Assembly (NCBI GenBank): GCA_009599575.1 | Contig: VWND01000016.1 | Coordinates: 372,001-436,000, forward strand | DNA from: Blumeriella jaapii | Lineage: Eukaryota; Ascomycota; Leotiomycetes; Helotiales; Drepanopezizaceae | Length of the DNA: 64,000 nt | Direction: 5' to 3' | Shown: piece by piece, positions 1 to 14,264 of the stretch | Position numbering within the stretch: position 1 is the stretch's first letter | How the letters are laid out: each line of letters begins with the position of its first letter | Made by a program: the position numbers and the translations under genes | The notes under the pieces: generated by a model | What the model was told of the DNA's origin: nothing | The model's input: the letters and a program-made list of their open reading frames with translations, nothing else | The model's database searches: none

Positions 1-891
1 CCTCGGGTGGAATCTCAATCATGTGAGGCTTGTAAGACCCAACAGCAATGATCAAGCGTGCTTTCATCCTTCCTTCTGTATTGGTCAAGATCGCATGATC
101 GAACAGCGGTTCCGTAGCGGGCGTGGTGCAGATAATCATATCTGAGGCTCTCAATCTCTGCTTCTGGATCCGGGCTATCTCCGAGTAATTCAACGACGCC
201 ACGTCGAACTGCGTATCCACCCATCCCTCGCTCCGCTTTGCGGCGACATCGTAGGTGACAAAGGCTTTCATGATCTTGGCTGCCCGCTCATTGAAGTCCC
301 GATTGAAGAAGTGGACGTTCTTGATTGTGTTTCCGCGTAGGAGGAGGGCAAGGCGCACGTGCCAGTATGCTTGCTTCCCCGTTCCAAAGACGCTGACGGT
401 CTTGACTTTGGTGCGGCGAAGCATGAGGAGGGAGGACGCGAGCGCAGTGCGGAAAGCGGTGATCTCCTCGGCGTTGAGAAATCCAAAAGGCTTGCCTTCT
501 GCACCCATGAGCGTGAGGGAGCCGTACGGAGTGGCATCCGCTGCTGTAGATGTTGGCGGCGCTTGGTCGCGATTCGATGAGGGAGAGGCGAGAGTAACCA
601 CTGTCCAAGTCAGTCGCAACCGTCTCGCGAGTCGAGGGCTAGAGCGTTACCTTTGATAGCGATGGAGGAAGAGCTGATCGAAGGCATGAACAGCGTGGTA
701 GTTGAGTTCCCAGCTGATTCTATGGTCGTCCGCTTGGGCTGGTGGTCTGCGCAAGCTCCGGAATTCGTCGTACCTGTCGCATACTCGTGGATGGCGTTTC
801 TCATTGCAATCTGCAGACTCGCAACGTCTTCCTTGGTCAAGTTGTGGAGGATCTCCTTGACATTGTCGTCGCTGAGGATCGTGAGTGGCAT
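1..891 (-). CDS. Ornithine cyclodeaminase/mu-crystallin family protein (3' end cut off by the window)
   Basis: Two exons are visible, 651-891 and 1-600, with a 50-base intron (601-650) bounded by GT and AG. The start is the ATG at 891, giving MPLTILSDDNVKEIL. The family binds NAD(P) in a Rossmann domain and includes ornithine cyclodeaminases, lysine cyclodeaminases, ketimine reductases and mu-crystallins. The sequence shows the substrate-side stretch TTLFMPS followed by IKVVTLASP across the splice, the dinucleotide-binding motif FGTGKQAYWHVRLALL, and the family motif AVGSYKPHMIEIPPE where the window ends. About 280 residues are present and the usual length is 330-400, so the C-terminus lies to the left of base 1. 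The true substrate cannot be told from sequence; a stand-alone ketimine reductase-like enzyme is as likely as an ornithine enzyme. No biosynthetic partners are seen nearby. Confidence 0.85.
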
Positions 892-2057
892 CTTGGGAGC
901 TGACTACCGCTGACGGTGCTGAAGCGTGGATTGAGAACACCCGGTTCCACCTTGTTTTTGACAGAAGAGTTTCCCTTTGGATGGGATGCGGGTAACTTAG
1001 CTATCAGAATTTCCGGGTTGATGTCAAGTGCCTAATTTGAAGCCTCACGAAAGCCCGGCCGTTGTTTGCTGTGATGGAGAGGCGTGCTATCTATCTACTT
1101 ATCTCTTATCTTAGCTCTTGCTGGGTCCCGCCTACGGATCCGGCTCGTCAAATGGCGAAAATTGCTCAGGAAACCATTTACAGCTAAGTACATACAGTAT
1201 GTATGTATGCACAGTATGCGGCTGCAGGTCTTGAAAAACGCTATTGAAACGGTTTACGGAGGACTAAGTGAAAGTGGTCCTGGGTCACCACAGATTGAGA
1301 CTCAACTCCGTTTGTGTAAGGAGTAGAGGACATGAGACACGTTTTACAAGCAACCAGATGTTGTTTGTAACTCCGGAATAAAACACAATGGCTCGCTTGT
1401 AGCTCGGTGTAACTTTAGTTACTCGCAATGACTTGATCAACTTTGCAATATATAAATTTTGGGTCGATTGGGTCTCCCATTGATACTTCTATTCTGAATT
1501 GTTCATTTCTGCTGCTTACTACATACGTCGAATCCCAATCCTGCCCACGAGTTAACTAATGCATGTCAGATAATATCCAGATTCGATTGATTCGCGCGAA
1601 CTTAATAGGCGCTGTAGGCGGCCGCTAGCATTGCTGGGGTAATACAAGTCAGCAGGCTAATAGCTGCCCTGCCCGGCTTTTTATTTTGTTGATCTTTCAA
1701 CACATAAGCGAGCTTGCTTCATGTAACGTATCTCGAAGAACACGGATCGGTTTACTTGTGCAATAAAGTGAAGCGCAGCGGAGTTGCGAAAGACACCGGT
1801 CGCAGGTGTTGACTGAAATATATTGTAACCCAGATAATCGCTTGTTCAATCTACATTGAATCAACTCAAGGTTTGGTTTTACACATCGGGCCACATGTTG
1901 AAATCTCACCGGTCGATGCGTTTATCTGTGGTAGCACAGTTACAGTACAGTAGTAGCGTTTTCGGCGACACCAATCCCCTCTACTGTAATAGTGGGAAGG
2001 CAGCCCACTATTATTGTACTGTACGGTGCAATGGATTATTTCAAGCGTTATACGGTA
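892..2057. other. Intergenic region, no gene recognised
   Basis: This 1.2-kb stretch lies upstream of the cyclodeaminase gene. I see no conserved reading frame. It contains TACAGTA/TACTGTA words around 1940-1956 and 2016-2030, the same palindromic words that recur in intergenic DNA elsewhere in the window. The part next to 891 should hold the cyclodeaminase promoter, but I could not place a clear TATA box. Confidence 0.5.
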
Positions 2058-2611
2058 CAGTGGGGTGCACAAAGTATCTGAACCCATTCTACCTCCTCCT
2101 CCAGGCTGCCAGAGTGTACTTATTCTAAGTGGCATTGTGTTTATCTGGCCGCTTTTGAAAGTACACAAAAGCTCAGATCTCACATTTTGCATGATATGCT
2201 TTGGCGTTGATTTCTCTTTCTACGCGGTATTCTGTAACAGTAACTATTCGATACAAACCCCTTTTGTCAATACTATGCCACGCTTTTGTGTCTTTCGAAT
2301 CCACGCGTTTAGAGTCTGTTTTTTATCAGGGGCGTGCCCGAGCTTGAAATGTACTTGATACAACTCTGCTTTTATTAAAGCCCCCCTACTGTGCTAGAAT
2401 GGATTCAGATCAGAAAAATGCGAAGGCCACCCCCATATCCCAACATACAAAACTCGAGATTTTTCGACTCGAGACTTTTTGGATAACCTCCAAAGCATAA
2501 TGTTTTCACAAGCAAAAACGCGTTTAAAAAGCTGCAAGGTAGACACGTCTCGATTCGGAAAAACCACTTTGGCATCTAGGGGTGCAGACATTTTTTGCAC
2601 CTACCTCCCTG
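2058..2611 (-). mobile_element. Tc1/mariner-type transposon, internally deleted copy
   Basis: The 554-bp element begins CAGTGGGGTGCAC and ends TGCACCTACCTCCCTG. It is flanked on both sides by the dinucleotide TA (2056-2057 and 2612-2613), the target duplication of Tc1/mariner elements. The two ends are imperfect inverted repeats: 18 of 22 positions match from GGTGCA to the ACCC block. On the minus strand, a short frame (2600-2394) ends with GWPSHFSDLNPF, which resembles the W-x-SPDLNPIE block around the second catalytic Asp of Tc1-family transposases. Most of the transposase is missing and the frame stops right after this block, so the copy is a non-autonomous relic. Related ends occur at 61358 and, more loosely, at 52328-52688. 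Confidence 0.7.
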
Positions 2612-3727
2612 TACGCTTGAAATGGCCTCTCCTGAGCGGTTCAAGCTAACTGCCGACCTGCGAGTTCAACTCCACGACCAGAGCAACTGCTAAGCTCTAT
2701 ATTTGCTATTTCAAAGGACAAGGTATCCATCCGAGAACAAGTTAACGGACAACTCATATCCACTCCTCGATATCCGCGCGTTTTAAGTGCATCATCCTTA
2801 TGGAAAGTGTCCCACTGAACCCACATACGGGTGAAAGTTCTTACAGAATACTTCTTCCCATCCCTGCATTCCTGAAGCGAGCATCTGCCTGCCGTAGAAA
2901 ACGCGCCCAAGCATTCCGCATCTCTGGACCCGTGTGAGCCGTCCCGATCCTGTGGTCCACATGCATGCATCCAATCGAAGCTACGAGACGATCGTTCAGA
3001 TACCAGAGAATGTCATCGGAACTTCGCTTCCTAGGCTCCTCGAACAAAAAAGAGATCCACAAGCTAGCCTGACGGTAGATTCCTTTTGTCTTGTAGAGCC
3101 TCCGAAGACGGTGTCTCACGCTGAGATCAGAGATCAGATGGATGATGACGTTGCGCGTTGAGCGAAGCTGCTAGTGGCTACTGCTGACCCTGGGAATATG
3201 TAGGCGTACTGTGCAAGACTTCCGGGCTTAGGAATTTCTATCGCGCTCGATGGTTATCATGCGGAAAATGTGGTCAACACGATATCATGGGAAGCTGATC
3301 GATATCAGACTCGACTCAAGGCCAAGATACTGGCGGCCCACTGTGCAGACTCACATGTAGGTCAATAGTGCTCGCAACGTAACATTTCGAAGCATCGCAA
3401 GCTCGAGAGACAGGACAGGGTTGTCGACCAACAAACATTCTTGAGAGATGTGACACTACAGAAAAAACCCTTCAAAGGAAACCAAGGCCGTGGTGACAGG
3501 GGAAAGCGGGTCGTTTGACGCTGGTTCTGATTGAAATTCCCATGGGTATAAGGTTCCGAGCTGCCACCCCTTTCCACGAAGTAGTTTCATTCCACGTTAC
3601 CCATCTTTGGCATAATCGGGCTATTCCCCTGCTTTCACCAGCGAGAGTTGGGACCCGGACCCTGGAGCTGTGATCAGGGAGAGCAAGACCGATTCGAGCA
3701 TAGATGTACTTACGTTCTCCTCCACCA
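2612..3727. other. Intergenic region with an unidentified open frame
   Basis: No known gene was found. On the minus strand, 3119-2841 is open for 92 codons and has a plausible amino-acid mix, containing RRLYKTKGIYRQASLWISFL and MRNAWARFLRQADARFR. An AG acceptor-like site lies just before it. It could be an exon of a degenerate gene, but it begins with GTG rather than ATG and I recognise no family. The rest shows nothing. Confidence 0.3.
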
Positions 3728-4519
3728 CTACCAGCCCCCGATCAAGAATACGAGGTCCAGGACCAGTGCTAGCAGCACAAACAGCAAAGCCAATGCCACT
3801 AGAACGGAAAGTGCCAACTCAAGAAGGGTGGTTCGAATACCGCTCTTGCCGCTTTCTGCGGGCCACCCAAGTCGAGCCTGAAGGTAATGGCATGTCATGA
3901 GAATGTTGAGCCCCGCCATCGAAAGCATAGCGCAGAGGCAGAGTACGGCCAGCGACCAGAACTCGGTCCATCTCAATTTGCTTTTCGCAGGGCTGTACGA
4001 GCCCGCCGCCTCGAATTCTTGCGCATGAACATATCCCATGTACATCAAGAGCGCGAAAAAGAACAGGCTGCCCATCTGGTTGACGTAACTGCGCAACAGC
4101 CTGCGACCAGTGATGGTTGTGGCCCCGGTGACTAGGCTTTCGTCGATTCTTTGCATCGATTCCTCGGTTCCGGAGGTGACGAGGCGCGACTTGATCTTCG
4201 AAGTGCTTTCGGATTTGCGTGCTTCCTGGAGAGGGAACTGGGATTCGGGCGCAGACTTCCTCAGAGCAATCGCCGCAAGGGCCGCGTTGTTGACGAGCAC
4301 GGTTTTGAGGAGGGTCTGGTCGGGCCTGTCAAAATAAGAGTCGGTGATAGCTTGGACCCGGGTCGTATCCAGTGACTGCTTATGTGACGCCATCCTTGTT
4401 GTATAAGAACTGACTGCAGACAAGCACGCACCAATGTTCCTTTGTGGTGGCTCGTTGCGGCTGGGCGAAACTAGAGATTGCTGGTTTGGTGCGAGGCTCG
4501 ATATGTGTTGGTCATGCAA
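3728..4519 (-). CDS. Hypothetical membrane protein with three predicted transmembrane helices
   Basis: This is an uninterrupted frame of 263 codons. The first two thirds are polar; the C-terminal part holds three hydrophobic segments: MGSLFFFALLMYMGYVHA (around residue 150), FWSLAVLCLCAMLSMAGLNI (around 190) and a long one near the end, ALSVLVALALLFVLLALVLD. The last segment is long enough to be one helix or a tight hairpin. The start is uncertain: the first ATG (4519) has T at -3, whereas a second in-frame ATG at 4393 (MASHKQSLDTT) has A at -3 and G at +4 and may be the real start. I recognise no family. The frame is long for chance and the hydrophobic pattern is ordered, so I think it is a gene, but expression is not shown. 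Its neighbours are unrelated. Confidence 0.55.
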   Translation of the reverse strand: MHDQHISSLAPNQQSLVSPSRNEPPQRNIGACLSAVSSYTTRMASHKQSLDTTRVQAITDSYFDRPDQTLLKTVLVNNAALAAIALRKSAPESQFPLQEARKSESTSKIKSRLVTSGTEESMQRIDESLVTGATTITGRRLLRSYVNQMGSLFFFALLMYMGYVHAQEFEAAGSYSPAKSKLRWTEFWSLAVLCLCAMLSMAGLNILMTCHYLQARLGWPAESGKSGIRTTLLELALSVLVALALLFVLLALVLDLVFLIGGW

Positions 4520-5686
4520 TAAGCCAGGATGATGATCTTATGTTGTGCGAATCTTGAAAGTTTCGTCCCTCTCTTACCACGTCGGACGCGATTTGGTTGG
4601 TTGGTTGAAGGTCCGAAGATGGAGTGTTATGGGGTTTGAATAAACCACGTAGAGAGGCTGGCTATTTGAGATTTAGGTACCCGCGCCAAGCCAAGAAAAT
4701 TAGCGCTGTTGAAAGTCAACACAGCATGTTTTGCTTGCTGTCTTCCAAATAGCATCCATCGCCTCCAAGTCGGTAAGGCACCTCGTAGGCATCAAAGAGC
4801 AATTTCAGATCGTGGACCAAGGCGAGATATTTATCCCGGATTAACTCTAGACACGATGTCCACCGTTTCCCCTACGCTTGAAGTTCTCAATAGAGGTGAC
4901 ACTTGAAGTTGAACCTCAACGTATTGCTTTCCACGGGCGAATGGGTAGGCCAACATTTACCGAGCGAATGAAAATGGCAATGGCCCATAAATTCTTCAAG
5001 CAGCCGAGTGAAAGGGGTATCTGATGATTTCTGTATCCTGAGGGGTCATAAAATGTGCCTGCCAAATTTGCGATCCGAATTAGGAAAGAGCAGCTTCCCC
5101 CCACCCTCATGTCAGGTACAGCTGTCGAGAAGCCTCTCGATTTAGAAAGTCGAGGAAAATTAGAAATGTTAGGATTGGTTTTGACACATAGATGTACCAT
5201 CTTGAAAGCGGATTTGAATTCGCGAAAAACCTAGATTTTTTTTTGGAGGCTAGACATTCTTGAGGCTTGCCTAGATTCCATCATCAGTATAGTACTCATG
5301 CCTCGTGCCTAGATGTCTCATGCCTAGATAAATTTGAGAAGTCTAGAAGTATAAAGTCTAGGTTCATTTCGAAAGCCTAAGTAGAGTTCATCCGTGCCTA
5401 GAACATTCATGCCTAAATCTCATCCATGTGTCATGCCTAAAAATTCGATGCCTGGATTTTGCGACGTGCAACAAAGACATTCGCAATCTGGTCAAGTGTG
5501 ACCGAAACGTGACTTTTTAAATATCAACAAAAAGCTGCTTTTCATTTCAACGATAGCGTTGCAACGTACATCCGACACACGACGAGAGAAGGAAGAAAAA
5601 ACATCGTTGGAGAAGTCACGGAATGGTGGGCAAGGCTCGAAACTCCAAGTCTCGAGACCTCTACGTAGGCAGTCCTACCTAAGAAG
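4520..5686. other. Intergenic region containing a degenerate short-repeat array
   Basis: Nothing coding is recognised. The left part serves as upstream DNA for the membrane protein gene. The central part (5230-5460) carries the repeat array annotated separately. A 94-codon frame at 5200-4916 on the minus strand has no family resemblance and I do not call it. Confidence 0.5.
5230..5460. repeat. Degenerate array of ATGCCTAGA-type words
   Basis: Within about 230 bases the word GCCTAGA or a near variant (GCCTAAA, GTCTAGA, GCCTGGA) recurs roughly a dozen times, often as TCATGCCTAGA, at irregular spacing of 10-30 bases. It is not a perfect tandem repeat. It may be a decayed minisatellite or a cluster of binding sites. 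No reading frame runs through it. Confidence 0.55.
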
Positions 5687-7323
5687 CTACTTCCACATCA
5701 GCTCACGCAGTCTTTCCTTCTCTTCCTCGCCGCCAAAGATGGTCTCGACAGCAGCGCGCGCAAGTTCGCAGATCTCACTCCTGTCGATGTTGAAGTGTCG
5801 AGCAATAAGGGCATATTCGTTTGAGAGGGGACTGCCAAAAACACCGACGTCGTCCGTCTGATGATCATACCCGTTAGCAAGTTGCCAGGCGCACAGGATC
5901 CCAAGCACCCCATAACAGACAGTTGGGGCAGACATACGCTCAAGGCGATCGGACAGCCCTTCTCCCTCCACCACCCAAAATGATGATCGCCATACGTTCC
6001 CGCAATCATCTTCGCGTGCACGTTACAGCTCAAGCACAGCTCCAGCCCTATCTTCCTCCTCACGATCTCGGCCTTGACGTCCTCGGGCACGCTGATCACG
6101 TGGCCGATCCGCTGCGGGCGAAACTCCAGCAGAGTCCACAGCTCCTTCGCCGTGCAGCACGGCGCCTCGGCGAAGTGGAGGGTGATGAACAGGCCCTCCT
6201 GCGCGGCGCGTTGGAAGGCGGGCCGAAAGACGGAGACATCGCCTGCGGTTGGGTCCCCGCAGAGGTCGACGCCGACGACACCTTGGGGCCGGTACTTCAG
6301 AGCGAGAGAGACAACTTCGAGGGCGGTGGCGGCGTCGTTGCGCCGGTCGATGGAGAGGGTCAGGTTGGTTTTCATGCGGGAGGAGGCGCTGTTCGTGCAG
6401 GAGAGGACGTACTGGAGGTAGTCATCTTTGGTGATGTTCGCGGAAGGGATCGCGCGTGGTGTGGTGCGAAGTTCGAGGTAGACTACGCCGTCGGCTTCGA
6501 AGTCGTTGATAACAGACTTGGTGGTGTAGATGATGGAGTCCTTGTGGTCATGTCAGCGATCTACTTTCGAGCCACCGCTTCTCGCAGATGGTGGTGGTTG
6601 GATGGCTAGCTTCTGCGAGCCACCGAGCCAGAATCTCTAGGCCTACGCAGGACAAGAGATTGTACTGGCAATGCAAACATACCTTATCGTTGCAGAGGTT
6701 GTAGATGTATTTGGAGAAGAGAGGGAAAAACCTATAGATCAGGATACGTGAGCCACGGACAGAAGTAGAAGGCGAGGATTTGTTGGCAGTAACCAAACGA
6801 GGCACAAATTAGCAATCCGAGGGTCTGATCTCTTGTGTCTTGATCTTGGCCGTGCTCGTGTTCTTGGTGCTGTGTCGAGAGGAAGATGAGATCCAGCTTT
6901 GCTTCCGAAGCTGAAGTGATGAGATGGGAAGGATCGAAGCCCCCTGTTCCGAGTTCCACCAAGAAGCAGGCACAGCAAAGAGAGGGAAACTCACGTCTCG
7001 ATATCATAATCCACCTTGTCCGGTGGCATCTCACGCCGCGGGTCTTGCAGCGACGTCTCTCCGCGGCTCTTCTTCTGCATCCACACCTCGTGGAGACATT
7101 GGCGGCTGATGCTCCCGCTCAAGTGGGCGTGTAACTATGGTCGTTCCTCAGCGCTATGGCAAGCCATCCCCGGTGTTGTTGCGCCGAGTCACAGTCAAGC
7201 TGGGTCGATGATGGGGGGGTTGCTCAACTGCGGCTGCGAGCCGGCGGCAACGCATGTCACTCTAGATAAGAGAGCGGGCTGACGGCTACTTACCTCTACC
7301 TTGGGCAAGGCGACATAGTCCAT
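5687..7323 (-). CDS. Adenosine deaminase-like protein (N6-methyl-AMP deaminase, ADAL type)
   Basis: Five exons: 7294-7323, 6995-7134, 6683-6731, 5938-6540 and 5687-5857. All introns are GT-AG and together they give 330 residues. The start MDYVALPKVELHAHLSGSIS is the usual opening of the ADAL branch of the metal-dependent adenosine/AMP deaminases, which remove the N6-methyl or amino group from modified AMP to give IMP, clearing nucleotides from turned-over methylated RNA or DNA. Zinc ligands visible are His12, His14 (HAH), His195 (in HFAEA) and Asp276 (in TDD). The proton shuttle is Glu198, and the catalytic-site His is in RIGHV (220). YLELRTTPR and ELCLSCNVH are further family blocks. The last intron has a perfect TGCTAAC branch site. 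The gene is divergent from the G-beta gene across 1.8 kb of repeat-rich DNA. Adenosine itself is a less likely substrate. Confidence 0.9.
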
Positions 7324-7660
7324 CCTGAATGCTCGATGGTCGTTGAGGCTCGGTGGGGACGATCCGTGACGCCTGCTCTTTGGTCCTGGCGCCGACGGGA
7401 CCAGGTCGATGGATCGATAGACATGCCTTGCTCCTCTCGTGGGAATTTAGCCTTTGAAGAAGATGTGGGCAACGTTCGTCGGGATAGGAGAAAAAGATGG
7501 GGCAGCGCGCGAGCGGCAGGCTGGATTGGCTTGATGTAAAGCACAGGTCGAAGCTTGCGAAGACGATCAGAGGCATTCGAGATGTTCGAGCGTTCAGAAG
7601 GAAAAGAGTCGAAGTCGAGGTGTGGAGGAGGGTCGACAGTGAATTGACGATTGCGTGGTT

Positions 7661-8200
7661 TCTGCTCCTTTCTCCTCCTCTTCTCTTCTCGTGTCTTTTT
7701 CTCTCTTTTTTTTCTCCTCTCTTCTTCTTCTTCTCTTTCTTCTTTTCTCTTCTCCTCCTCTCTTCTTCTCCTCTTCTCCTCTTCTCCTCTTTCCTCCTCC
7801 TCTTCTTCTCTTTCTTCTCCTCTCTCTTCTTCTTTCTTCTTCTCTTCTTCTCCTCTTTTTCCTCTTCTCTTCTCTTTTATTTTCTTCTCTTCTTCTCATC
7901 TCATCTCTTCTCCTCCTCTGTTGTGCTCTCCTCTTCTGTATCTGTGTCTGTGACTTTTTTCCTTTTCTCTTTCTCTTTCTCTTCCTCTTCCTCTTCCTTT
8001 CCTTTTCCTCTTCCTCTTCCTTTTTTTTCTTCTCCTTCTCCTGCTCAATTTTCCTGCTCTTCCTCTTCCTCTTATGTGTCTTTCTCTCTCTTCTCCTCCG
8101 GTTCCGTCTTCCTGTCTTTCCGCTCTTCAGTCTCCCCGCTCTTCAGTCCTCCCGCTCTTCAGTCCGCCCGCTCTCTCTCCCCTTTTCTTGAGCTTTACTC
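7661..8200 (+). repeat. Polypyrimidine/polypurine tract of about 540 bp
   Basis: The plus strand is built of TCTTC, CTCCT and TTTTC words with very few purines for more than 500 bases. Such mirror-rich homopyrimidine tracts can form triplex (H-DNA) structures and can act as nucleosome-excluding promoter elements. Here it sits in the middle of a divergent promoter region. Confidence 0.85.
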
Positions 8201-8205
8201 TACAT

Positions 8206-8243
8206 CCTGTACATACTGCACATGCTGTACAGTACAGTACGTA
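8206..8243. repeat. TACTGTA/GTAC palindromic word cluster
   Basis: Overlapping GTACAT, CTGTAC and AGTACAGTAC words form self-complementary DNA. The same words recur at 8881-8935, 12214-12241, 16250-16283, 16837-16861, 16942-16968, 41151-41240 and 60535-60577, always outside coding exons. Confidence 0.6.
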
Positions 8244-9108
8244 GCTGCTCACGCCCTCCCCAGTCCCTCGTCCCCGGTCCCCGGTCCCCCGTCCCCCCGT
8301 CTCCACCGCCCTCGCTTAGGTAAATGAGCCCCGCTGCAAACTGCCCGCGCCGACCAATCACCGCGCGTCCCCGCCGCCGTCCCCGTCCCCGTCCCCGTCG
8401 GCGTGCCGGCCCGGGCAGAAACGAGCAAAAGCAAGAGCCACCGTTCGTCCTTCGTCCTTCGTCTTTCGTCCTTCGCTCCTCGTCTCTCGTCCCTCGTCCT
8501 TCGTCCCACCCGGCCCACCGCCTGTCAGCGTCACCATCCACTCACACACCCCTTCACCATCCAACCCCTTCACCATCCATCCACCTTCCATCGATCCCGG
8601 CCCCCCCCCCCCCCCTCCCAAAATCTCGACCACTCACCCTCTCGATTTTACTCCCAAACCTACAGTACCCTCTGTCGCCCCCCTCACCGTCGCCCCCTCG
8701 TCGTCGCCCCCTCGCCGTCGCCCTTCTCTCTCCCCCCATCGCCGGCTCGGGCTCGATCTTCGAGCTCTCCATCTGCCCCCTTCCGCCGCCGCTCACGCTG
8801 AGTCCGACTGCGACCTGAACTGGCTGTGCTGCGCTGCGCTGTCCAATAACACGCCTGCTGGGGAGAGCGAGAGCTACAAACAGTACTACTGTACTGTGCT
8901 ACTGTACTGTACTGTACATACCTACTTACTGTACCTGTTGCTTGGGCCCCCCCCTCGAACCGAACCGAAACCGAACCCCCCCCCCCCCCCCTTACCAAAA
9001 AAGCTCGTCTTACAATCAACCGCCCATCTCAGCTCTTCTCACAACCAGACAACCACACCCCCCCTCCTCGACAACCCATCATAGACCGTCGCCGCCGCCG
9101 CCGCCGCC

Positions 9109-9247
9109 ATGTCGTCGAACGACGTCTCCCCCGACCAGATGCAGGCGCGCATCCAGCAGGCCCGTCGCGAGGCAGAGAACCTCAAGGATAGGATAAAGCG
9201 CAAGAAGGACGAGTTGGCCGATGGCACGCGTAAGTCAATCCATCGCC

Positions 9248-9285
<38 letters not shown>

Positions 9286-10519
9286 CCCCCCCCCCTTCCC
9301 TCACCCCCCAAGAGCTCCCCAGGCCTATCATCGATCCATCGACATGTTTGGGTGCGGCTTCTTACTGCCGTTCGGGGCTGACGCGCGTGCGGCAGTTTCC
9401 AACATTGCCCGGGGTCAACAGGAGGCGCTGCCCAAGAACACGATGATGAAAACCCGCAAGACGCTGAAGGGGCATCTGGCGAAGATCTACGCCATGCATT
9501 GGTCCACCGATCGGAGACATTTGGTGTCGGCCTCACAGGATGGGAAGCTCATCATCTGGGATGCGTACACGACGAACAAGGTCCACGCCATCCCTCTGCG
9601 GTCATCCTGGGTCATGACGTGCGCCTACGCCCCCAGCGGGAACTACGTCGCGTGCGGTGGTCTCGACAACATCTGCTCGATCTACAACCTCAATTCGAAC
9701 CGCGAAGGCCCGACCCGCGTGGCACGAGAACTGTCGGGTCACTCGGGATACCTGTCCTGCTGCCGATTCATCAACGACCGAAGTATCCTCACCTCCTCCG
9801 GCGACATGACGTGTATGAAGTGGGACGTCGAGACGGGTTCCAAGGTGACCGAATTCGCAGACCACCTGGGTGACGTGATGAGCATCAGCATCAACCCGAC
9901 AAACCAAAATACGTTCGTCTCCGGTGCCTGTGATGCCTTTGCCAAGCTTTGGGATATCCGAGCTGGCAAGGCCGTCCAAACCTTTGCGGGCCACGAGTCT
10001 GATATCAACGCCATTCAATTCTTCCCCGATGGTCACTCCTTTGTCACCGGCTCCGATGATGCTACCTGCAGACTGTTTGACATTCGCGCCGATAGAGAGC
10101 TCAACCAATACGGAGTACGTTCTCTGGCCGCTCTTGGCTCGCGAGGGAAGCTTGGCTAACAATATACAGAGCGAATCTATTCTTTGCGGTATTACTTCGG
10201 TCGCCACCTCGGTCTCTGGCAGACTCCTGTTTGCTGGCTACGATGACTTTGAGTGCAAGGTAAGCTTTACGGGCCACGGCGAACATTCGAGAACGGGTGC
10301 TAACGGGCCTCCCCCCTCAGGTTTGGGATATCACTCGTGGAGAGAAGGTCGGATCGCTGGTTGGCCACGATAACCGGGTCAGCTGTTTGGGTGTGAGCAA
10401 CGATGGAATGAGTTTGTGCACTGGATCATGGGATTCACTGGTATGCGAAGCTTCTTTGGTTCTACTCGATGGCGATGCTGACCTCTGCCTTTCAACAGCT
10501 CAAAATCTGGGCTATGTGA
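9109..10519 (+). CDS. sfaD: Heterotrimeric G-protein beta subunit
   Basis: Five exons (9109-9229, 9396-10114, 10170-10259, 10321-10440, 10499-10519) encode 356 residues. The N-terminal helix ([20 protein letters not shown], residues 1-40) forms the coiled coil with G-gamma. It is followed by seven WD40 blades, with clear blade ends such as [28 protein letters not shown] and the terminal LLKIWAM. The conserved start of blade one, [18 protein letters not shown], is typical of true G-beta and not of other WD proteins. It acts at the plasma membrane in nutrient and pheromone sensing, growth and conidiation control; sfaD is the Aspergillus name. Intron 1 carries a CT repeat and a C-run. The phosducin-like gene needed for G-beta/gamma assembly lies 3.7 kb downstream on the same strand. 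All four introns are GT-AG. Confidence 0.96.
9253..9295 (+). repeat. (CT)n microsatellite followed by C-run in intron 1 of the G-beta gene
   Basis: About 15 CT units run straight into a run of about 13 C. The tract lies inside the first intron (9230-9395), about 25 bases after the donor, so length changes would not alter the protein. Confidence 0.85.

Positions 10520-14264
<3,745 letters not shown>

Larger units (their letters stand above)
7324..9108. other. Divergent promoter region with a long pyrimidine tract, C-runs and TACTGTA words
   Basis: This DNA separates the divergent ADAL and G-beta genes. From about 7661 to 8200 the plus strand is almost purely C and T. From 8367 to 8400 there are CCGTCC repeats, from 8442 to 8507 a TTCGTCC-type array, and C-runs occur near 8603 and 8980. 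TACTGTA/GTAC palindromes cluster at 8206-8243 and 8881-8935. The last 200 bases before the G-beta ATG are C-rich and end in a run of CCG triplets before CCATGTCGTCG, a good start context. Long open frames here come only from the biased composition. Confidence 0.7.

Noticed and set aside
2841..3119. 92-codon minus-strand frame
   Set aside because: It starts with GTG, has no second exon I can join, and resembles no family; kept only as a note in the gap entry.
7497..8327. Open frame of 276 codons rich in Ser, Leu and Phe
   Set aside because: It is the translation of the polypyrimidine tract; several frames are open at once and no domain, start context or intron is present.
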